In this document: in pieces, positions 30,601 to 42,462 of the stretch
How the letters are laid out: each line of letters opens with the position of its first letter
Numbering within the stretch: the first letter of the stretch is position 1
Assembly: GCA_003615045.1 (NCBI GenBank)
Contig: ML014116.1
Coordinates: forward strand, 1-64,000
Direction of reading: 5' to 3'
Origin: Caulochytrium protostelioides
Taxonomy: Eukaryota; Chytridiomycota; Caulochytriomycetes; Caulochytriales; Caulochytriaceae
Length of the DNA stretch: 64,000 nt
Position numbers and translations under genes: made by a program
The notes under the pieces: generated by a model
What the model was told of the DNA's origin: nothing
Databases searched by the model: none
The model's input: the letters and a program-made list of their open reading frames with translations, nothing else

Positions 30601-33199
30601 CGCCGCGACGCCAGGATTGAGCCTGCCGATGCCAGCGACCACGCTGAGTGGGGCCCTCACGAGTCTCCCCGGCGCCACCGCCGCGTCGTCTACGTCGGCG
30701 CCGTTGGCGGCGGCCCCAACAGCTCCCACGACGGGTCCGCGGGACTTTGGCGTGGTCGGCGGCCATCGACTGAGCCACGGATCGAATGCATCCAACACGA
30801 TGCTCGGGCCGGGTGCTAGCTGGGGCGGGCCGAGCACTGTGGATGGCGCCGATCCCGGTCTGGCTCTCACGGTTCCGGGGGGACCAGGCGTGGCGGCTTC
30901 GCTGCCGTCGCCGACATCGGTTTCCGCCGCGGCGTATGCGGCGTCGCTGATGCCCTCGGACGCGATCGCGCACCACGGCTTAGGACCGCCCTCGCTAGGC
31001 CATCATGGCGCGGTGGGCCATCATGCGCTCAGCCACCATCCCTATCATCACGCGCGGCAGTCGCCGAGCGAGAGCAACGCAGGGCCGGGGACACCGCTGC
31101 TGTCGGCAAGCCGCCATGGTCTTGGCGCGTCGACACCCGATGGTCTGTCCGGTATCGGGCTGACACCCTCCGCGGGGGCCGTAGCGCCGATGGTGGCGGC
31201 CACGATGGCGACGGCCCTGGAATCAGCAGTCGCCACGCCACCGGGCACGGGCCTCTCGCAGGGGTCTACGGCGGGCCATCATCAAACGTCGTATGCTGGA
31301 AGTCCGGCAGTCTCGACGGCGACTTCACAGGGTGTGCATACCCTGCGGGGCAAAGGCCCTCCGCCGCCACGCGTCATTACACAGCTGTCGGATCGGGGAC
31401 ATCCGCTGGGCTCCATGTCGCCCACCACCCTGCTTAGCTTGCACGGCCACGGCCACGGGCATCCCGCGCACGCGCACTCGCAGACGCATATGTCGGGCAT
31501 GATGGTGCCGAATGGCGGGCCGGGCAGCCAAGCGCCCGCGCATGGGATACTGAGCAGCGCGACGAGTGTGACATCGAACGCGGTCAGTGGCGGTGGCGGT
31601 GGTCTGCCGTCGCCGCTGGGTTATACCCCGTCTCCTTATCTGTCGACCTCGCACCCCGCCTCGTCGCATGTGACGCAACACCACACCCACCCGCATCAAC
31701 AGCAACAGCAACATCACTCGCCCCATCCGTTGCCTTCGCAGCCCCAGCCGTCACCCCTGACGTCGCATCAGCCCCAGCCGTTCTCGTCCCTTGTAAACGG
31801 CCCGCAGGGGCTTCTCGGGTTGTCACACAACGCGGCGCTGCACCATGGCGAGGCGAGCCCGCAGGTGAGTCCCTATCATCTGACCCCGCAGCCAGCGATT
31901 CCTCATGCTGGGCTCTGCTCGTCGGCCGTCGGGCATCCGTCGCATCATGGCGCTAGCATGGCGCCGCCGCCGCATGCAGCGCATGCCGCACCGCACAGCC
32001 TGCATTCGCACGGTCATCCGCATCATGGGCTGCACGCGCATGCGCAAGCGCATCCGCACGCGTCGTCCCACGCCCACGGGCCGACTTACAGTCCGATCCT
32101 ACACAGCGCTTCGTCGCCCCATCTCGCGAGCATCGCGGCTGGCAGCCCCGCCGTAGCGAGTCACAGTCAGCATCATAGCCATCATCATGGCCATAGCCAT
32201 CATCATGGCCATAGCCATCATCATGGCCACAGTCATGGGCATACTCACCATCATGGGCATACGCATGCGCCGAGCCATGGCCACAGCGGCCTCAATGCCC
32301 AGCAAGCGTCGGCTGCCGCGTACATGTCAACGCTGAATCTGAACATGTTTCCATTCCGTTCCGGCGGTGACCAGAACCCGCCGTGCAACACACTCTACGT
32401 CGGCAACCTCCCTGCGCCAGCGCGCGAAGACGAGCTGCGCGATCTGTTCGCCCCCGTCGTCGGATACAAGCGGCTAAGCTTCAAGAACAAGGGCAACGGA
32501 CCCATGTGTTTTGTGGAGTTCGAAGACGTCCCGAGCGCGACTGCTGCGCTGCTTCAGCTGTATGGCACACTGCTCAGCAACTCGGTCAAGGGAGGTATCC
32601 GGCTGTCATACTCCAAAAACCCGCTGGGTGTTCGTCCCGCCGCGGCCGCGACCTCGTCGCCATCGCAATCGCCATCGCAATCGCAGTCACAGTCACAGTC
32701 ACAGTCACAGCCACAGTCACAGTCACAGTCATTGTCACAGTCACAGTCACAGTCGGCCACGTCCGTCGCAGCGGTGGGACCGTCTGCCATCCTGACTTCC
32801 GCAGGAACGGCGTCGGCATCCGCCATAGCGGTTCCCGCCACCATGTCGACGACCCCAGCAGCGACGCCCGTCACGACGGCCACCGCGCCGTCTCAGCAAG
32901 CCGCGACGCTCTCGACCCTGGGCGGCGGCTCGCATGCTAACGCGCCTATGCTGCATCCGTCGTATGGGTGTGCGGCCGTGCCCACAGGCGGGGTTTCGCA
33001 TAGCTATGCGAGCGCCTACCCGGCGGAGACGACAGAGTCGCCGTCCACATCGTGCGCAGGATCGCTCGCGCCAGCAACGGTGAAAGAGACGGCGACGCCG
33101 ACGAGCCATGTCAGTGCCGTCGATTTACACTCCACCGGCACGCAATCCTCATGTACATTTGCTCCCTCGTCGCGGCACCTTGTGGCGATGGTTCCTTAG
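27668..33199 (+). CDS. WHI3: Whi3-like RNA-binding protein, two RRMs with giant low-complexity linker
   Basis: 1843 residues from the ATG at 27668. RRM1 (about 131-285) has '[20 protein letters not shown]' and, after an inserted Ser/Gly-rich loop, '[19 protein letters not shown]'. RRM2 (about 1570-1660) has '[20 protein letters not shown]', '[10 protein letters not shown]' and '[16 protein letters not shown]'. This closely follows the Whi3 RRM of fungi. Whi3 binds CLN3 and other mRNAs, forms condensates and controls cell-cycle entry and local translation. The linker of about 1280 residues contains Ser/Ala/Pro-rich sequence, His-rich blocks ([11 protein letters not shown]-type near 1500-1540) and Gln/His patches. 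The C-terminal region has a (SQ)n run coded by CAGTCA repeats (32672-32754). These prion-like tracts fit phase separation but make the protein far longer than yeast Whi3 (661 residues). Confidence 0.88.
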   Translation: MLSRLNTIGHGSGGTGSVMSGASSPHGAPSPHPLTPAGVHDPAAVAMPVSTPGAGSGATNGAMDPRYPALSKMMMMMPPPPSHAHLMSGHSGALTPTGGVVLTPGGKAHHHAGYEPGIATVGTPGPGEDVTTIFVIGFPDDITEREFQNMFTFAPGFEAAILKIPSAATNHMSYAQSGWNSAATPSSVAAGDASVGNDEGASGSGAGGSGLTTHPTVSTPGGSAHTHGAKRQIIGFAKFRNRILALEARDVLNGRRLDPDRACTLKADMAKKNLHPKRHTNMNSSHNALNSSISGPHLGSMTQLNAHATSASHHSGHLGNNGTHRSNAGVGVTVGAHTLASGLPSSGTPTLPGMLAASATASAMDAATSMNASAIWHRVANVNMSVNHIAPDLPTLQHPMNPAGHSPAPGHAHPASRMGNSAHTLHSHHSHHSHHPHHPHPALQAHHGHHPAQVEPSSSPSATHGTASADDMTASITSLLGGMTFSATQSPCQSPVSGVANQASSQRNVSASQAAQAALPTPTSTLPAPRGLAELNAAAASPAAPLVAPWWSVMQETPAIRHAPVAGDASSLSGLGSGLGNGHPPPHVVDAESAFASHRGQRAAVGSAKSVRDEAALDKDHSLPASSGAPIPQLYDSPSSIALLPATATAAEAAFASSNAGFSASLSDRRATAKDAKDYFGINHHAASPDDDVDDGRSVIAHTSEAGTERDLPSASAGATTGTAAAKTMTVAADPLRSSLESPLVRSAVSLAPSPALAPASAVGSVPDRLLGLRTAPPAPPDLTTPVESLLSPSLRFGGPIRAHPAGRGSIAGAGSRLGAMSARTAELFDLPVEAPLPVEAPAAEAPSPTVHETSPVSVPVADGAGRGTRRRSDPVADLTPVGSASSAIPMSSFAHAMPSSASSSLPTHGIGLPTASPAHASSSSALAAGSVDHGCGFSGGFFETSRLIRSVAGSEEAASGTLTSATPVCSAETADHDAATPGLSLPMPATTLSGALTSLPGATAASSTSAPLAAAPTAPTTGPRDFGVVGGHRLSHGSNASNTMLGPGASWGGPSTVDGADPGLALTVPGGPGVAASLPSPTSVSAAAYAASLMPSDAIAHHGLGPPSLGHHGAVGHHALSHHPYHHARQSPSESNAGPGTPLLSASRHGLGASTPDGLSGIGLTPSAGAVAPMVAATMATALESAVATPPGTGLSQGSTAGHHQTSYAGSPAVSTATSQGVHTLRGKGPPPPRVITQLSDRGHPLGSMSPTTLLSLHGHGHGHPAHAHSQTHMSGMMVPNGGPGSQAPAHGILSSATSVTSNAVSGGGGGLPSPLGYTPSPYLSTSHPASSHVTQHHTHPHQQQQQHHSPHPLPSQPQPSPLTSHQPQPFSSLVNGPQGLLGLSHNAALHHGEASPQVSPYHLTPQPAIPHAGLCSSAVGHPSHHGASMAPPPHAAHAAPHSLHSHGHPHHGLHAHAQAHPHASSHAHGPTYSPILHSASSPHLASIAAGSPAVASHSQHHSHHHGHSHHHGHSHHHGHSHGHTHHHGHTHAPSHGHSGLNAQQASAAAYMSTLNLNMFPFRSGGDQNPPCNTLYVGNLPAPAREDELRDLFAPVVGYKRLSFKNKGNGPMCFVEFEDVPSATAALLQLYGTLLSNSVKGGIRLSYSKNPLGVRPAAAATSSPSQSPSQSQSQSQSQSQPQSQSQSLSQSQSQSATSVAAVGPSAILTSAGTASASAIAVPATMSTTPAATPVTTATAPSQQAATLSTLGGGSHANAPMLHPSYGCAAVPTGGVSHSYASAYPAETTESPSTSCAGSLAPATVKETATPTSHVSAVDLHSTGTQSSCTFAPSSRHLVAMVP

Positions 33200-34328
33200 A
33201 TTGTTTTTTTATTTTATTTCTTTTCCCCCCTTTTATTCATTCGTCAGGACGAGCAGATGTCCTGCGAGCACGCGTAACGCGAGCCATAAGGTATCAAGCT
33301 TTCCAGATCATACGTTAATTCTGATCTCCGATGCACGGCACGACGCGTGTCTCTGCCGGGATGAACAAAAGGATTCTCGCCCACTTGCCACGTATGCCTC
33401 ATATCTCCTTCGTAGGGCTGCATACGATCATGCAATGTCATCACGTCGTATGGCCAGGTATATTAGCGTCGATGCCTGTTTGAGATCTGCACGGAAGTCA
33501 TACCCAGTCGCCGCACAGGAACTGGGAAAGTCTCAGCGCCGTGGCGGGCCAAGGCAATGGCGCCAAGCCATTCCGCCGCCACGCGCGCTTCGACACGGCA
33601 GCAGCAGCGATCGCAGCGGAACAAAACACCGCCCACTTTCGGTCCGCATCAGCCCGACGGCCGATCGCCTGTGAAACCACGGACGGGCGCCACGGACGGG
33701 CATCATAACAAAGCTTCGTCCGGGCGCCAAAAGCCCCTTCAAATCGCAGGTCTGCATCCTCACGGCGCCTCCGACCACGGCCCATGGCGGACACGCGCAA
33801 GCATACTGCATTTGACGGTCCATGCGAGCCTGCGCACGGCATCCTCCATCAGAGCTCTGTGAGAACGCGAGCACAACTCTGCCAGAACCCCGACCCAACT
33901 CCGACAAGCGTGATCGCACAGCGCACGTGGTCATCCGCGCCCGGCCGATCCCCCAATCGAGTTTCCGTTGATCGGCCGTCGCGCAGCGGCTGATCCGCAC
34001 TGCGTGGCGACGTGCTCACCGTCCTGGCGTATCTCGTGCGCGCGGCACGACCACAAGCCGGCCCCTCGGCCGATCGGCTCCGAGCGGCGACGGTGTTTTT
34101 GTGACGTGTCGTTACGCAACCCGACGCGGCCATAATGGAGCCGTCCGCCATCTCGCGCAAAAGTAGGTTGGACGACGGGCAATCCCGCCCACGTGGTATT
34201 CACGTGGCTTCGGTGTGCCGACTGCCGCACCCAACCGGCATAGTCAGGCCGTCGATGCTATGGATACAGAAACTCCAAGAAGACTCATGCTGAAAAATGG
34301 TTTTATATCCTTTTGATGTGGTTGATGC
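33200..34328. other. Intergenic region between WHI3 and the FHA gene
   Basis: Begins with a T-rich tract (33200-33245) typical of a 3' untranslated end. No gene is recognised in the remaining 1.1 kb. Confidence 0.45.
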
Positions 34329-36154
34329 ATGCTGGCACGATCAGTCAGCCGGAAGGCGCTGCAAGCCTTGAAGGAAACCCAGTTGTCGCCCATGTAAGGC
34401 GTTGCTGATTTGTATTGGGACCAGATCCGCGTTTAAAGGACCGAACACTCACCGTTTCCTTCTTTCCCACGGATACCATCGATGCCGACAGTCTGCGGCT
34501 CGAGTCCGTCAATGCAACGTTCGATACCAAGCTGTTGGATCTCTTGAGTCCGATCAAAGTCGGCCGCTCGATACCCAATAAAACGGTGCCCGAGACGCAC
34601 AATGGGACCTTTGACTCCAAAGTGCTCTCGCGGAATCATGCGGAGATCTGGTATGACGCTGGCCAGGCGTGGATCCGCGATGTCAAATCGAGCAACGGCA
34701 CCTTCATCAATGGCCAGCGCTTGAGCGACGAAGGCGAGATGAGCGCGCCGTTCCCGCTCAACCACGGCGACCTTGTGGAGTTTGGCATCGATATTTCGGA
34801 GCCCGAGCTCGACAGCCAATTCAAACGCATCGCCTGCCGCGCGTACTTCCAGGACGGGTTCAACCCGCCACCCACGGCCGCGGCCGCGCCGTCGGCCTCT
34901 CGCGTCGCGGCGGCCCACCCGTCGGCGATACCTGTTTCCGTCCCTGCATCGACGGCGGCGGCCGCGCCCGCCTCGGCGGCGTCGTCCACCTCGCTCAACT
35001 CGACGGGAACCCGTCAGGAGATTGGCGACGGTTCGACTGACGACAGCGTGTCGCCGCTCACGATGGAAGTCTCGATGGAGACCGCGCTGACGACGCACGC
35101 GGAGCTGCAGCATCTCCAGGTCACGCTCGGCCAGATCGACGCGCTTGTCCAGAAGACCACGCAGGTGGCCCAGGGGGTGGCCGCGGCGGCGACGCCGCCG
35201 TCTGGCGCCGGGCCTGCCGGCAGCAGCAGCAACAATGGCCACGGCCACGGCGCCGCCGCCTCGACGGCCGCGCTGGCGCAGCAGCTCGTCGACAGCCAGG
35301 CGCTTGCGCAGCTGTGGATGGACCGACACCAGGCCCTCGCCGCCAAGACGCAGGACCACGCGGCGCTCGTGGTCGACCGGCAGCGGTATGAAGCGCGGTG
35401 TGAGGCGCTGCAGGCCGTCGTGGCGCAGCACGAGGCCGCGATTGCTGGTGCGACGCGCCGCGCCGATGAGGCGGAGGCCCGTGCCGTGCAGGCCGAGGCC
35501 CTAGCGGCCGCGGCAGAGATGCGCGCGACGGCAGCGGCAGCGGCAGCGGCGGCGCCGTCAGACGCACGGAGCCCGCGCGAGGCCAAAGCGGTCGCGGCCG
35601 CCGAGGCCGCCGAATCCGCCGTGGCGTCAGCGACGGCTTCGGCTGTTGCGGCAGCACGTGAGCATGCGGCGGTGCTGGACGAGTATCGCGCTCTGAAAAT
35701 CACCTACCAGGCGCTCCAGGCGAAGGAGTCGCAGTGGGCGCTCGACAAGAAGCACTTGGAGGAAGAGCTGGCAACGCTGCGGCAGCAGTTGAAGGACGCC
35801 TTGCTGGCCTCGTCGAGTCGTGCCAAGTCATCACCGCTGCCCGCATCAACGACGGTGGCAGCGACAGCAGCAGCCTCTCGGCGTGATTCGCTGCCCTCCT
35901 CTCGCGCTGAGGTCCGTATCATGAAATCTTGGCAATTCTTGTCGCTCTCGGCACTTTTCGATCTGTGTCGGGATGAAATGCCTCACTCACCATCGTGCTG
36001 CGTCTTATTGTTGTTTTGTTTTGTTTTGTCATTGATGAACCTATTTCCTTTCGACCGGACGTATGGCCGTGGATGTTGATAGTACTGGCCCGTGATTGTC
36101 GGGTTTGGCATTGCCAACGTCGCTGTGTGGGCTACGTATGCCTTCTGCCGGTGA
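34329..36154 (+). CDS. Tail-anchored FHA-coiled-coil protein (Far9/Far10/SLMAP type), three exons
   Basis: Model: exons 34329-34393, 34492-35911 and 36083-36154, 518 residues. The FHA domain (about 25-150) has 'IKVGRS', 'DSKVLSRNHAEIW' and 'IRDVKSSNGTFINGQRLS', with the Arg, Ser, His and Asn of the phosphothreonine pocket. An Ala-rich linker and a coiled coil (about 240-480) follow. The last exon encodes YWPVIVGFGIANVAVW and a short FCR tail: one membrane helix at the extreme C-terminus. FHA, coiled coil and tail anchor is the plan of Far9/Far10 and SLMAP, the membrane-docking subunits of STRIPAK. Intron 1 (34394-34491) runs GTAAGG to CAG with a pyrimidine tract; intron 2 (35912-36082) runs GTCCGT to TAG; both keep phase. 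Exon 1 is the least certain part. If intron 2 is not removed, the frame would run on to 36079 with a different hydrophobic tail. Confidence 0.72.
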
Positions 36155-36275
36155 CCGATGCCGTTGCCTGAGGCAACGGCAAACCCATGCCTCGTCGCGT
36201 CTTTTTTCTCTCTCTACGACTTCACTCTTAAATATACGATCTCGGACATCGTTTCTCGCTGGGGAAGCATCGCTG

Positions 36276-38193
36276 TTACGTCAACGCTGTCAGCCCCTCG
36301 GATGCCATGATATCCTCCACGATTTCGTCCACAAAGAGATCGACTTCGGAGAGCACGGCGGCGAGTCGGTCCGGATCCAGCGGCACGTAGTCGTCCGCGG
36401 GCAACGGAGGCGGCGGCGGCCGCGTCCCAGGCGCTGTGGGCTGCGATATCGCGGGAGCCCCCGAGGCGGCACGGTCGGTCGAGACGGCCGCGGCCGCGGC
36501 ACGCGGCACGAGCCACGGCGGCGGCCGTGTCGGGATCGCCGGCGCCGGCGCTGGCGCCGGCGCGACCCGCCGGCGCGTGACTGTGGTCCGGGCCGATGGC
36601 GCGGCGGCACGGTGCGAGGCGACGCCCGCCGGTCGTCCGGACGTCCAAGGCCGTGGCGGCGCCTCGATGGCGGGGTCCGCGCCGACGCCCGCCGCGGGCC
36701 GCGCGCGCAGCGAGTCGCTCGAGGGGATAGCGGAGGCCGGCGGCGATGGCGGCCGCGGGGGCCGCGCATCCAGGCGGCCCTCGTCGCCCGGATCATCATC
36801 GTCGTCGTCGACCGCATCGGCATCGGCATCAGCATCGACGTCCGCGTCGGCATCGGCGCCCGCATCGGCGCCCGCGCGGGATCGCCGACCGAGCGGCCGC
36901 ACTCGCGCCGCGGCCGTCACAGGATCTGCGAGGGCGGCGGAGGGCTGGCGCCGCGCGGCGAGAGACAAGGGACGCGCCGCGGCGGCCGTGAGGGGCGAGC
37001 GCGCTGATCGCCGCAAGGGCGGCGGCGACCCGGAGGCGGCAGCGGCGGCGGAGGCGCGGGTGCGCGGGGCGGGAACGGAGCGGGCGCGGCGGAAGCCCGC
37101 AGCCGTGGGCGGCGGGAGGCGCCGTCGCCCGCGGCGCTGGAGGACGTTGGCGCGCGGCGGGGCCGCAGCGCGCTGCTGGCGCTCCAGCAGCTGCACGAGC
37201 CGGCGGTCGTAGGCTTCGAGGGTGCTTTCGCGCTGGTTGTCCTCGGCGTCGCGGTCGCGGTGCCAGAGCCCGCTGCGGGTCTGGAAGCGCTGGCTCGGGA
37301 GCGCGGCCGCGGGCCGCCGTGCGGCCGTCGCGGCCTTCGCAGCCTCGCGGTCGGGCGAGCGCGTGGCGGGCCGACGGCCGTCCAGCGCATCGTGCGTCCG
37401 CGTATGCGCATCGATGGCGCCGGGGGCACGCGGTGCCGCGGCAGCCTCCCGCTCGCGATGCAACGGCGCCGCTGGGCGGGCTCCGCCGCCGCGGGTCGCT
37501 GGCCGCGTCGGCGAGCGCGATGGCGAGCGGGTCGGCGAGCGCGGCGGCAGCGCCGTGGCGGTCCCGCGGGGCCGGTCGGGATGCCATGGCTGGCCGCGCC
37601 CGATGGCCTGGAGCGCCGCGAGCAGCGCCGCCTCGGCGCTCTCGGGAATCGTGATGTGCCGAACGCGGGTCGGCGACCGAGCGCGGTCGTCATCGCCGGG
37701 CGCCACGGCGACGATGGAGGACGCAAGCGGGTAGCCGGCGAGGGTGCGGTGCTCGCGCTTGGGCGAGGCCGCTGTGTGGGGCGGAAACGCCGCCGCGGCT
37801 TGGTGCTGAATCGGGATTCGTGTGACTGCGCTGTCGCCGTCACCCCGGCAAGACCTCGGGCCATACGCAGGCCCGCCGCTATAGGGGCCGCCCTGGGGTC
37901 CAGCATGGGGGCCATCATCCCTGCGGCCGAGGCCGAGGCCATGGGCATTGTCATGGTCATGGCGGCCGTGACTGCCGCGGCCATCGCGGTGGCTGTCGTC
38001 CTGAATGGCGTGATGCCGCGTCGGCGTCGGCTGGGCGGCCCTTTCGGCGCGGTACAGATCCTGGAAGCTCGCCAAGCCGTGCGGGAGGGTCGGGAGTGGT
38101 GCTGCCACGACGGCGGCAGGGACACCCGGCAGCGCGGGCGAGCGAGATGCGGCAGTCCATACTGGATCGTCGTAGACATCGCTTCGCGGCGGT

Positions 38194-38231
<38 letters not shown>

Positions 38232-38366
38232 TGAACGCTGCGCGGCGCGGGATTGAACGAGAAGCTCGCGGCGGACGAGGGATTGGGCCTGCTCCAAGCG
38301 GCGAGCGCTGCGGCGGGTCTGGCTGATGGCGGCGGCCGCGGCGGCCGCCGGATCGTGAGCGAGCAT
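36276..38366 (-). CDS. Basic Arg/Ala/Pro-rich protein of unknown function
   Basis: About 696 residues from the ATG at 38366 (the frame is open to a GTG at 38462). It is dominated by Arg, Ala, Pro and Ser with a poly-Ala run near the N-terminus and an Asp/Ala-rich patch near 535-560 coded by GATGCC-type hexamers. An N-terminal helical stretch ('RRSARRLEQAQSLVRRELLV', about 19-38) and a C-terminal acidic helix ('LAAVLSEVDLFVDEIVEDIM') look ordered. No family is recognised. The complementary strand is also open over long stretches, a side effect of the codon bias. Its 3' end is only about 120 bases from that of the FHA gene. Confidence 0.5.
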
Positions 38367-39474
38367 CGCTGGACGACCGCCGCCGCGGCGGACAGCAGGG
38401 CGGGATGGACGGCCGACGGGGGCGGGCGAGATCAATGGTGGCCGGCGAGGATCAGCGGCCACGTGCCAGCGCTTGGATCATCGAGCCACGCCGTGGATCT
38501 GGCGCCGGATGCCGGACTTGGCCATCGCCGGACGGGTACGTCGCGGTCGCCATGTTCCTCGGCTCACGCCGATCATGAAGATCACGCGACGGCGGCGCCG
38601 TCGCCACCGCCAGCGAAGGCGGCCGCGACCGCCGAAGCAACCGCCACAGCGAAAGCGAAAGCGAAAGCCAAAGCGAAAGCGAAAGCACCCGTCGTGAGTC
38701 TGCGCCACTTCGCGGCGAGGGCCGAGCGACGGGTGCCACGGCACGACGAGGGGTGAGCGCCACGGGGACCCGCGACCGCGTCGGCGCCATCGCGCCGATT
38801 GGCTGAGCGACACGCGTGCGCCGACGGCGCGGCGCCGACGAGCCGCGAAGCGGGCGGCCACCACGATGCGGCCGGCGCCATGGGTATGCGGCCTCGCGCC
38901 GCGTGGCAGGGCCGACGAGCGCGTCGCCATGGCCTTGTCTCGCCGCTGGCCTCGCCGCGCCGCGCCTCGCATCGTCCGCAGCCGGCCGAAGGCACGCGAC
39001 CTCGTCGCTCGCATCCCCCTTCATCTCGATAGGCTCCGTGGAGGAAGCCATGCGCGAACGGGCTGCCGCGACTCGACGCGACGCCGCCGATCACGCTCGA
39101 CCCGCCACCTGTGCCGCTCTGCGCGACCTGCGACCTGCCCGAGAGACGATCGGCTGCCCCTCTGCGATCCTCCTCCTTCATCCTCGCGTGATCGCTGCTC
39201 CTGCGACTCCACCCGAGCGCCGTCCCTCCGTCCATCCGCGCGCGCGCGCATCTGCGAAGCAAGCGCCGTCGCCGCATCCTCCCGTCTCGTGGCAGCTGCT
39301 CATTGACAGAGCTCGCCCTGCGATCCTCTCGGCCGCCGCCTCGGCCTTCGATCCGTTCCTGCCCCGCGACGCGCCCCCCGCATCCGCTGCGTGCTGCTCG
39401 TTGGCTGAGGCCGCGTCGCTCCCGTCTTTCGCGCTTCCCCGCGTTCCACTCGCGCTCCGCGCTCGACTGCCGGC
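38367..39474. other. Divergent intergenic region upstream of PUP3
   Basis: 1.1 kb with many chance frames. It contains an AAAGCG hexamer run (38646-38690). No gene is recognised. Pyrimidine-rich DNA before 39475 may be the PUP3 leader. Confidence 0.4.
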
Positions 39475-40538
39475 ATGGTAAGTCCTTGACGAGATGGCGG
39501 CCACGCGGCGATGCACCATCGTCTCCTCGCGGGCCGTCGCACCTGACGCCGTGCCGTGCCGCGTCCGATCCAATGGCGCGATCGTTCTGATCGTCACGTC
39601 TCTCAAATCCTCACGCCTGTGAATCCCTTGGTTGCTGTTTGGATGGGTCGGGTGTGACATCAACCGACCCGCATCGATGCATCGCTGCGCTTCGGCCTCT
39701 CGATACTGCTGCATCGTTTCCCGATGGGGCCAATCCGCGCGTCGTAGTCGATCATGGAATACAACGGCTCAGCCGTCATGGCCATGAAGGGCGACGGCTG
39801 CGTGGCCATCGCGGCCGATCGCCGCTTCGGCGTGCAGGCGCTCACCCTCGGCACCGAGTTCCAGAAGATCTTCCAGATGAACAAGTATACCTTTGTGGGC
39901 CTCGCTGGCCTGGCGTCCGACGTCATCACCCTGTAAGTCGACCACGATCGCTGCCCAGGCGCTCGAAACGCCCCTATACGCCCTCGATGGCTCGGTGTTC
40001 GCGGGTGAATGAACTCACCACTTCTTTTCTTTTATTTGCGGCTGGTATGCTGGGGTGCGTGATTCATCGCGCGTGGTTCGTTATGACTCGTCGGAGGCCA
40101 TCGGGCAGTTCGGACCAGCTCCGCTACAAGGTCAAGATGTACGAACTGCGCGAGGAGCGGCCCATTTCGCCCGAGACGTTTGCGCACCTGGCATCGTCGT
40201 CACTGTATGAGAAGCGGTTCGGGCCGTGGTTCGTGGAGCCGATCATTGCCGGGCTCGATCCCAAGACGGGCGAGCCGTTCATCGCGTCCACGGACCTGAT
40301 CGGGTGCATCAACTTTGCCAAGGACTTTGTCGTCAGCGGTACCGCCAATTCGCAGATGTACGGCATGTGCGAGAGCCTGTGGGAGCCCAACCTCGGGCCG
40401 GAGGATCTGTTCGAGACGATCTCGCAGGCCATGCTGAACGCCATCGACCGCGACTGCATTGCTGGCTGGGGGGCCGTCGTCCACGTGATCACCAAGGACA
40501 AGATCGTCACGAAACACCTGAAGGGTCGCATGGACTAA
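39475..40538 (+). CDS. PUP3: 20S proteasome subunit beta-3 (Pup3/PSMB3), three exons
   Basis: Non-catalytic beta subunit of the 20S core. Exons are 39475-39477 (the ATG alone), 39748-39932 and 40109-40538, giving 205 residues, the same length as human PSMB3. Intron 1 (39478-39747) starts GTAAGT directly after ATG and ends TAG; intron 2 (39933-40108) runs GTAAGT to CAG in phase 2. The spliced N-terminus reads [16 protein letters not shown], matching the conserved eukaryotic N-terminus, and the second junction restores '[18 protein letters not shown]'. Further conserved blocks are '[11 protein letters not shown]', '[15 protein letters not shown]', '[18 protein letters not shown]' and '[21 protein letters not shown]'. 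There is no propeptide and no catalytic Thr1, as in all beta-3 subunits. An internal Met at 39754 lets the protein be read without exon 1 but would lose the family N-terminus. Confidence 0.95.
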
Positions 40539-40915
40539 GAAAGAGACCCCATCGCCCGCTTCGCCGATGTCTCTTTTCGAACCCGCGCCCTCGCCTGCTT
40601 CGAGATAATCGCGTCGTTCCTGTTCGCTTGATCCTTCCGCTTGCTTGACGCTCGTTTGACGCTCGCTTTGTTTATACCACAACTCTTGTTTCTGTTCTAC
40701 AAAAAGAAAAAAATCCAACGCGTCGTCCGCTCGTTCGGGCCACCACCATGGGCAGACGCCGGCCTGCCGAACACGCGGGCCGGGCAGCGCCGACCGAGGT
40801 CAGGCATCGTGCCCAGCCGACGAATCGGCCGAGGGCCCGCCAACCGCGCGTAGCCGAGCGGACAGCGTTTCGTGACGCCGGCTGCTCACCGCCGAGCCGA
40901 GCAGGTGATGCGAGC
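40539..40915. other. Convergent spacer between PUP3 and NAC beta
   Basis: 377 bases with T- and A-rich tracts near 40670-40715. It probably holds the 3' ends of both convergent genes. Confidence 0.5.
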
Positions 40916-41389
40916 TTACTCGACGTCCGGGACGTTCTCGAAGTCGCCGACGAGCTCCGGAATGCCCTCCTCGCGAGGCGCCGCGGCCTGGGGCTTGGCG
41001 TCGCCGGCGGCGGCGCCCATCTGGCGCTGGTACATGGCGGCGATCTGGCGAATCACGTCCATGTTCTCGGGGCCGAGCTGCGGCAGGATCTCCGGGAAGC
41101 ACTCGGTGATCTGCTTCGTCGCGGAGCGGCCCTGCAGCATCACGACGTGATCCTTGACCGAGAGCTGGACCTTCGGGGCCTTGAAGTGAACGACGTGCTG
41201 GTCGTCCCGGAAGAGGTTGGCCTCGACGACGTGGGGAATCGTCTGGACTTTGTGCTTCTGCACCACGCCGACGAGCTTGTGGTCGTCGGCGGCCGTGCTC
41301 GTCGGCTTCTTGACAATCTTGCGGCGCGGCGTGCCCTTGCCGCCGGTGCGGGCCGCCGCCTGCAGCTGCGCGAGTTTTTCAGGGTTCAT
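40916..41389 (-). CDS. EGD1: Nascent polypeptide-associated complex subunit beta (BTF3/Egd1)
   Basis: 157 residues. The protein opens MNPEKLAQLQ and carries a ribosome-binding basic motif (GGKGTPRRKIVKKP, about 17-30), followed by the NAC domain (about 38-100; 'LVGVVQKHKVQTIPHVVEANLFRDD', then 'VVHFKAPKVQLSVKDHVVML', 'ITECFPEILPQLGP'). The tail is Ala/Pro/Glu-rich and acidic. It pairs with NAC alpha at the ribosome exit site and shields new chains from mistargeting. Length and N-terminus match fungal Egd1. The ATG lies at 41389. Confidence 0.95.
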   Translation of the reverse strand: MNPEKLAQLQAAARTGGKGTPRRKIVKKPTSTAADDHKLVGVVQKHKVQTIPHVVEANLFRDDQHVVHFKAPKVQLSVKDHVVMLQGRSATKQITECFPEILPQLGPENMDVIRQIAAMYQRQMGAAAGDAKPQAAAPREEGIPELVGDFENVPDVE

Positions 41390-42462
41390 GGTGGAGGTAT
41401 CGAACCAGGGTGGAGGCGAAGAAGAAGGGGAGAAAACCGTGGGGGTTGGCGAGAGGTTGCGGGCGGGCAGCGAGCGTCAGAAAGTCACACCGTCACCCGA
41501 TCAACGACGCGTCGGCAGCCGTTCAGCGACGTCCCACGAGGGCCGCTTCATGCGCTCCTTGGCCCGTTGCGCAGACTGGCGCCGTGCGGAAGTCGCCGCC
41601 ATCACCGCGTCCTGCCGCCGCGGTGCGCGTTGCGTCCAAGCCTCGCCGCGGCAGGATGCCACGCTGCACCCGCATGCGCCGTTTCACGTATGGTATGCTC
41701 GGACCCGTCCGAGGACGCGTCATTCGTGCCCGTGGCGGCCGGTCGCGTGCTGCTGCTGCCCGACGCGCGCGGTGCGGCGGCGGGCACGGGTGGGCGAGCC
41801 GGCTAGGCGGGACCAGGGGCGCCACCGCGACAGGGTCGTGCCGCGGCGACAACGATGGGGTCCTCGCGAAAGCAGCGAAAGCAGCAACGCGCAGCGACGG
41901 CGCACCGCTAGGGCGCACGCTGAGCGAGGCGCATGTGGCGGCTCAGCCCCCTAGGAAAAGCACCCTCGAGCATCGCGTGGCGCCAGGTCGCGAGGTGGAC
42001 GGCAGCATCGCATCGCAATCGAGAAGTCAAGCGAGCGTGCAACGACGCCGCGAGGAAGCGAGGAAGCGAAGCAGCGAAGCAGCGAGATGGCGGCCATTAC
42101 CTCTTGTCGACGAATCATGGTTGGGCGTAACACCGCAGTTGGAGACATGTTCCCAGATGGACGGCCGCCCATACCGCAGCGACCGCTGGATCAGGATCCG
42201 ACATGTGGTGTACGCACAACAATCCCGTCTCGAATCGCAAGCATGCCCATCTGGGTGGCCGGGGCCGCATCGCGTGGCCGCAAAGACTCTGGAAGAATCA
42301 ACGAAGGCGAGGCATCGAGCACGACTCTGAGTTGATGAAAGTGTTGGGTCGCAGAGGGTGAGCATTTACATTCTTTACAACGAAAGTAACCGTGCAAGGA
42401 ACCAGAGGCTTCACTCGATACGAAAAGAAGAAAATAGTAACTTCGGCGAAGCACGCGATGCG
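41390..42462. other. Intergenic region between IVD and NAC beta
   Basis: Promoter side of NAC beta and 3' side of IVD. No gene is recognised. A GAAGC-type repeat run occurs near 42048-42087. The last 130 bases before 42463 are AT-richer. Confidence 0.4.

Noticed and set aside
36917-38179. 420-codon minus-strand frame overlapping the gene at 36276-38366
   Set aside because: Alternative frame of the same strand, Arg/Pro/Ser-rich. The frame with acidic and helical segments at both ends is preferred, though neither is recognised.
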